Shown here piece by piece: positions 63,926 through 64,000 of a DNA stretch of 64,000 bases (within the stretch, counting starts at the first letter, position 1; every line of letters begins with the position of its first letter). Under the pieces are notes generated by a model. The model did no database searches. It saw only the letters and a program-made list of their open reading frames with translations, and was not told the DNA's origin. Position numbers and translations under genes: made by a program. The DNA is taken from assembly GCF_023336895.1 (NCBI RefSeq), contig NZ_JAMBLT010000006.1, positions 1 through 64,000 of the forward strand, written 5' to 3'. The stretch is from Parasutterella secunda. GTDB lineage: Bacteria; Pseudomonadota; Gammaproteobacteria; Burkholderiales; Burkholderiaceae_F.

Positions 63926-64000
63926 TTAGTTTTCCTTTACTTGTTTGAAAAAGTGCCTTATGCAACAAAGCGCATAAAAGCACGGGAGCGAATCCTGCAT

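Noticed and set aside
1-64000. tRNA, rRNA or riboswitch genes
   Set aside because: I looked for conserved tRNA arms and rRNA motifs by eye and saw none; a covariance-model search would be needed to exclude small RNAs.

Overview
The window looks like most of the backbone of a large, AT-rich conjugative plasmid. The probable host is a gut betaproteobacterium of the Sutterella/Parasutterella type. That host guess is an inference: it rests on three autotransporters sharing one barrel type, an RPA-family initiator, and an F-type transfer system paired with a MOBH relaxase. No chromosomal housekeeping genes, rRNA or tRNA were seen. I cannot tell from the window whether the molecule is circular.

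Layout. 1-10 kb: accessory genes. These are a CoiA-like protein, a Tat-exported peptidase E, a first autotransporter, an IHF/HU-like protein, a protein with three helix-turn-helix units and several unrecognised genes. 10-16 kb: a second autotransporter, an IS3-family element with a broken transposase frame, and a zinc-finger/Toprim primase. 16.8-26.6 kb: a tightly overlapping four-gene minus-strand operon ending in a 1738-residue DEAH helicase with a DUF1998/MZB C-terminus. It resembles a Druantia anti-phage system but shows no druA. 27-34 kb: the mobilisation block (DUF4400 membrane protein, a small duplicated-motif protein, TraD coupling protein, MOBH relaxase). 34-36 kb: a small HTH protein, then ParB and ParA. 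36-39.1 kb: the RPA-type initiator gene and a replication origin with 24 same-orientation iterons and DnaA boxes. 39.7-42.5 kb: a third autotransporter. 42.6-64 kb: a nearly complete F-type mating-pair-formation operon on the minus strand, transcribed from traA at the right edge through L, E, K, B, dsbC, V, C, trbI, trhF, W, U, trbC, a two-gene traN, F, H and G to two promoter-distal genes, one of which resembles MobI.

The parts fit one self-transmissible replicon. Rep and the iterons would start replication, ParA/ParB would segregate it, and relaxase, TraD and the Tra/Trb pilus machinery would move it. The helicase operon and autotransporters are cargo. The most striking unexplained signal is an 18-bp perfect palindrome, AGTTTTGCCGGCAAAACT. 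It has six exact and two imperfect copies, all between 16.3 and 42.6 kb, clustered around the relaxase/TraD block and next to parAB. It has the form of a parS or KorB-type operator, so ParB is the natural candidate reader.
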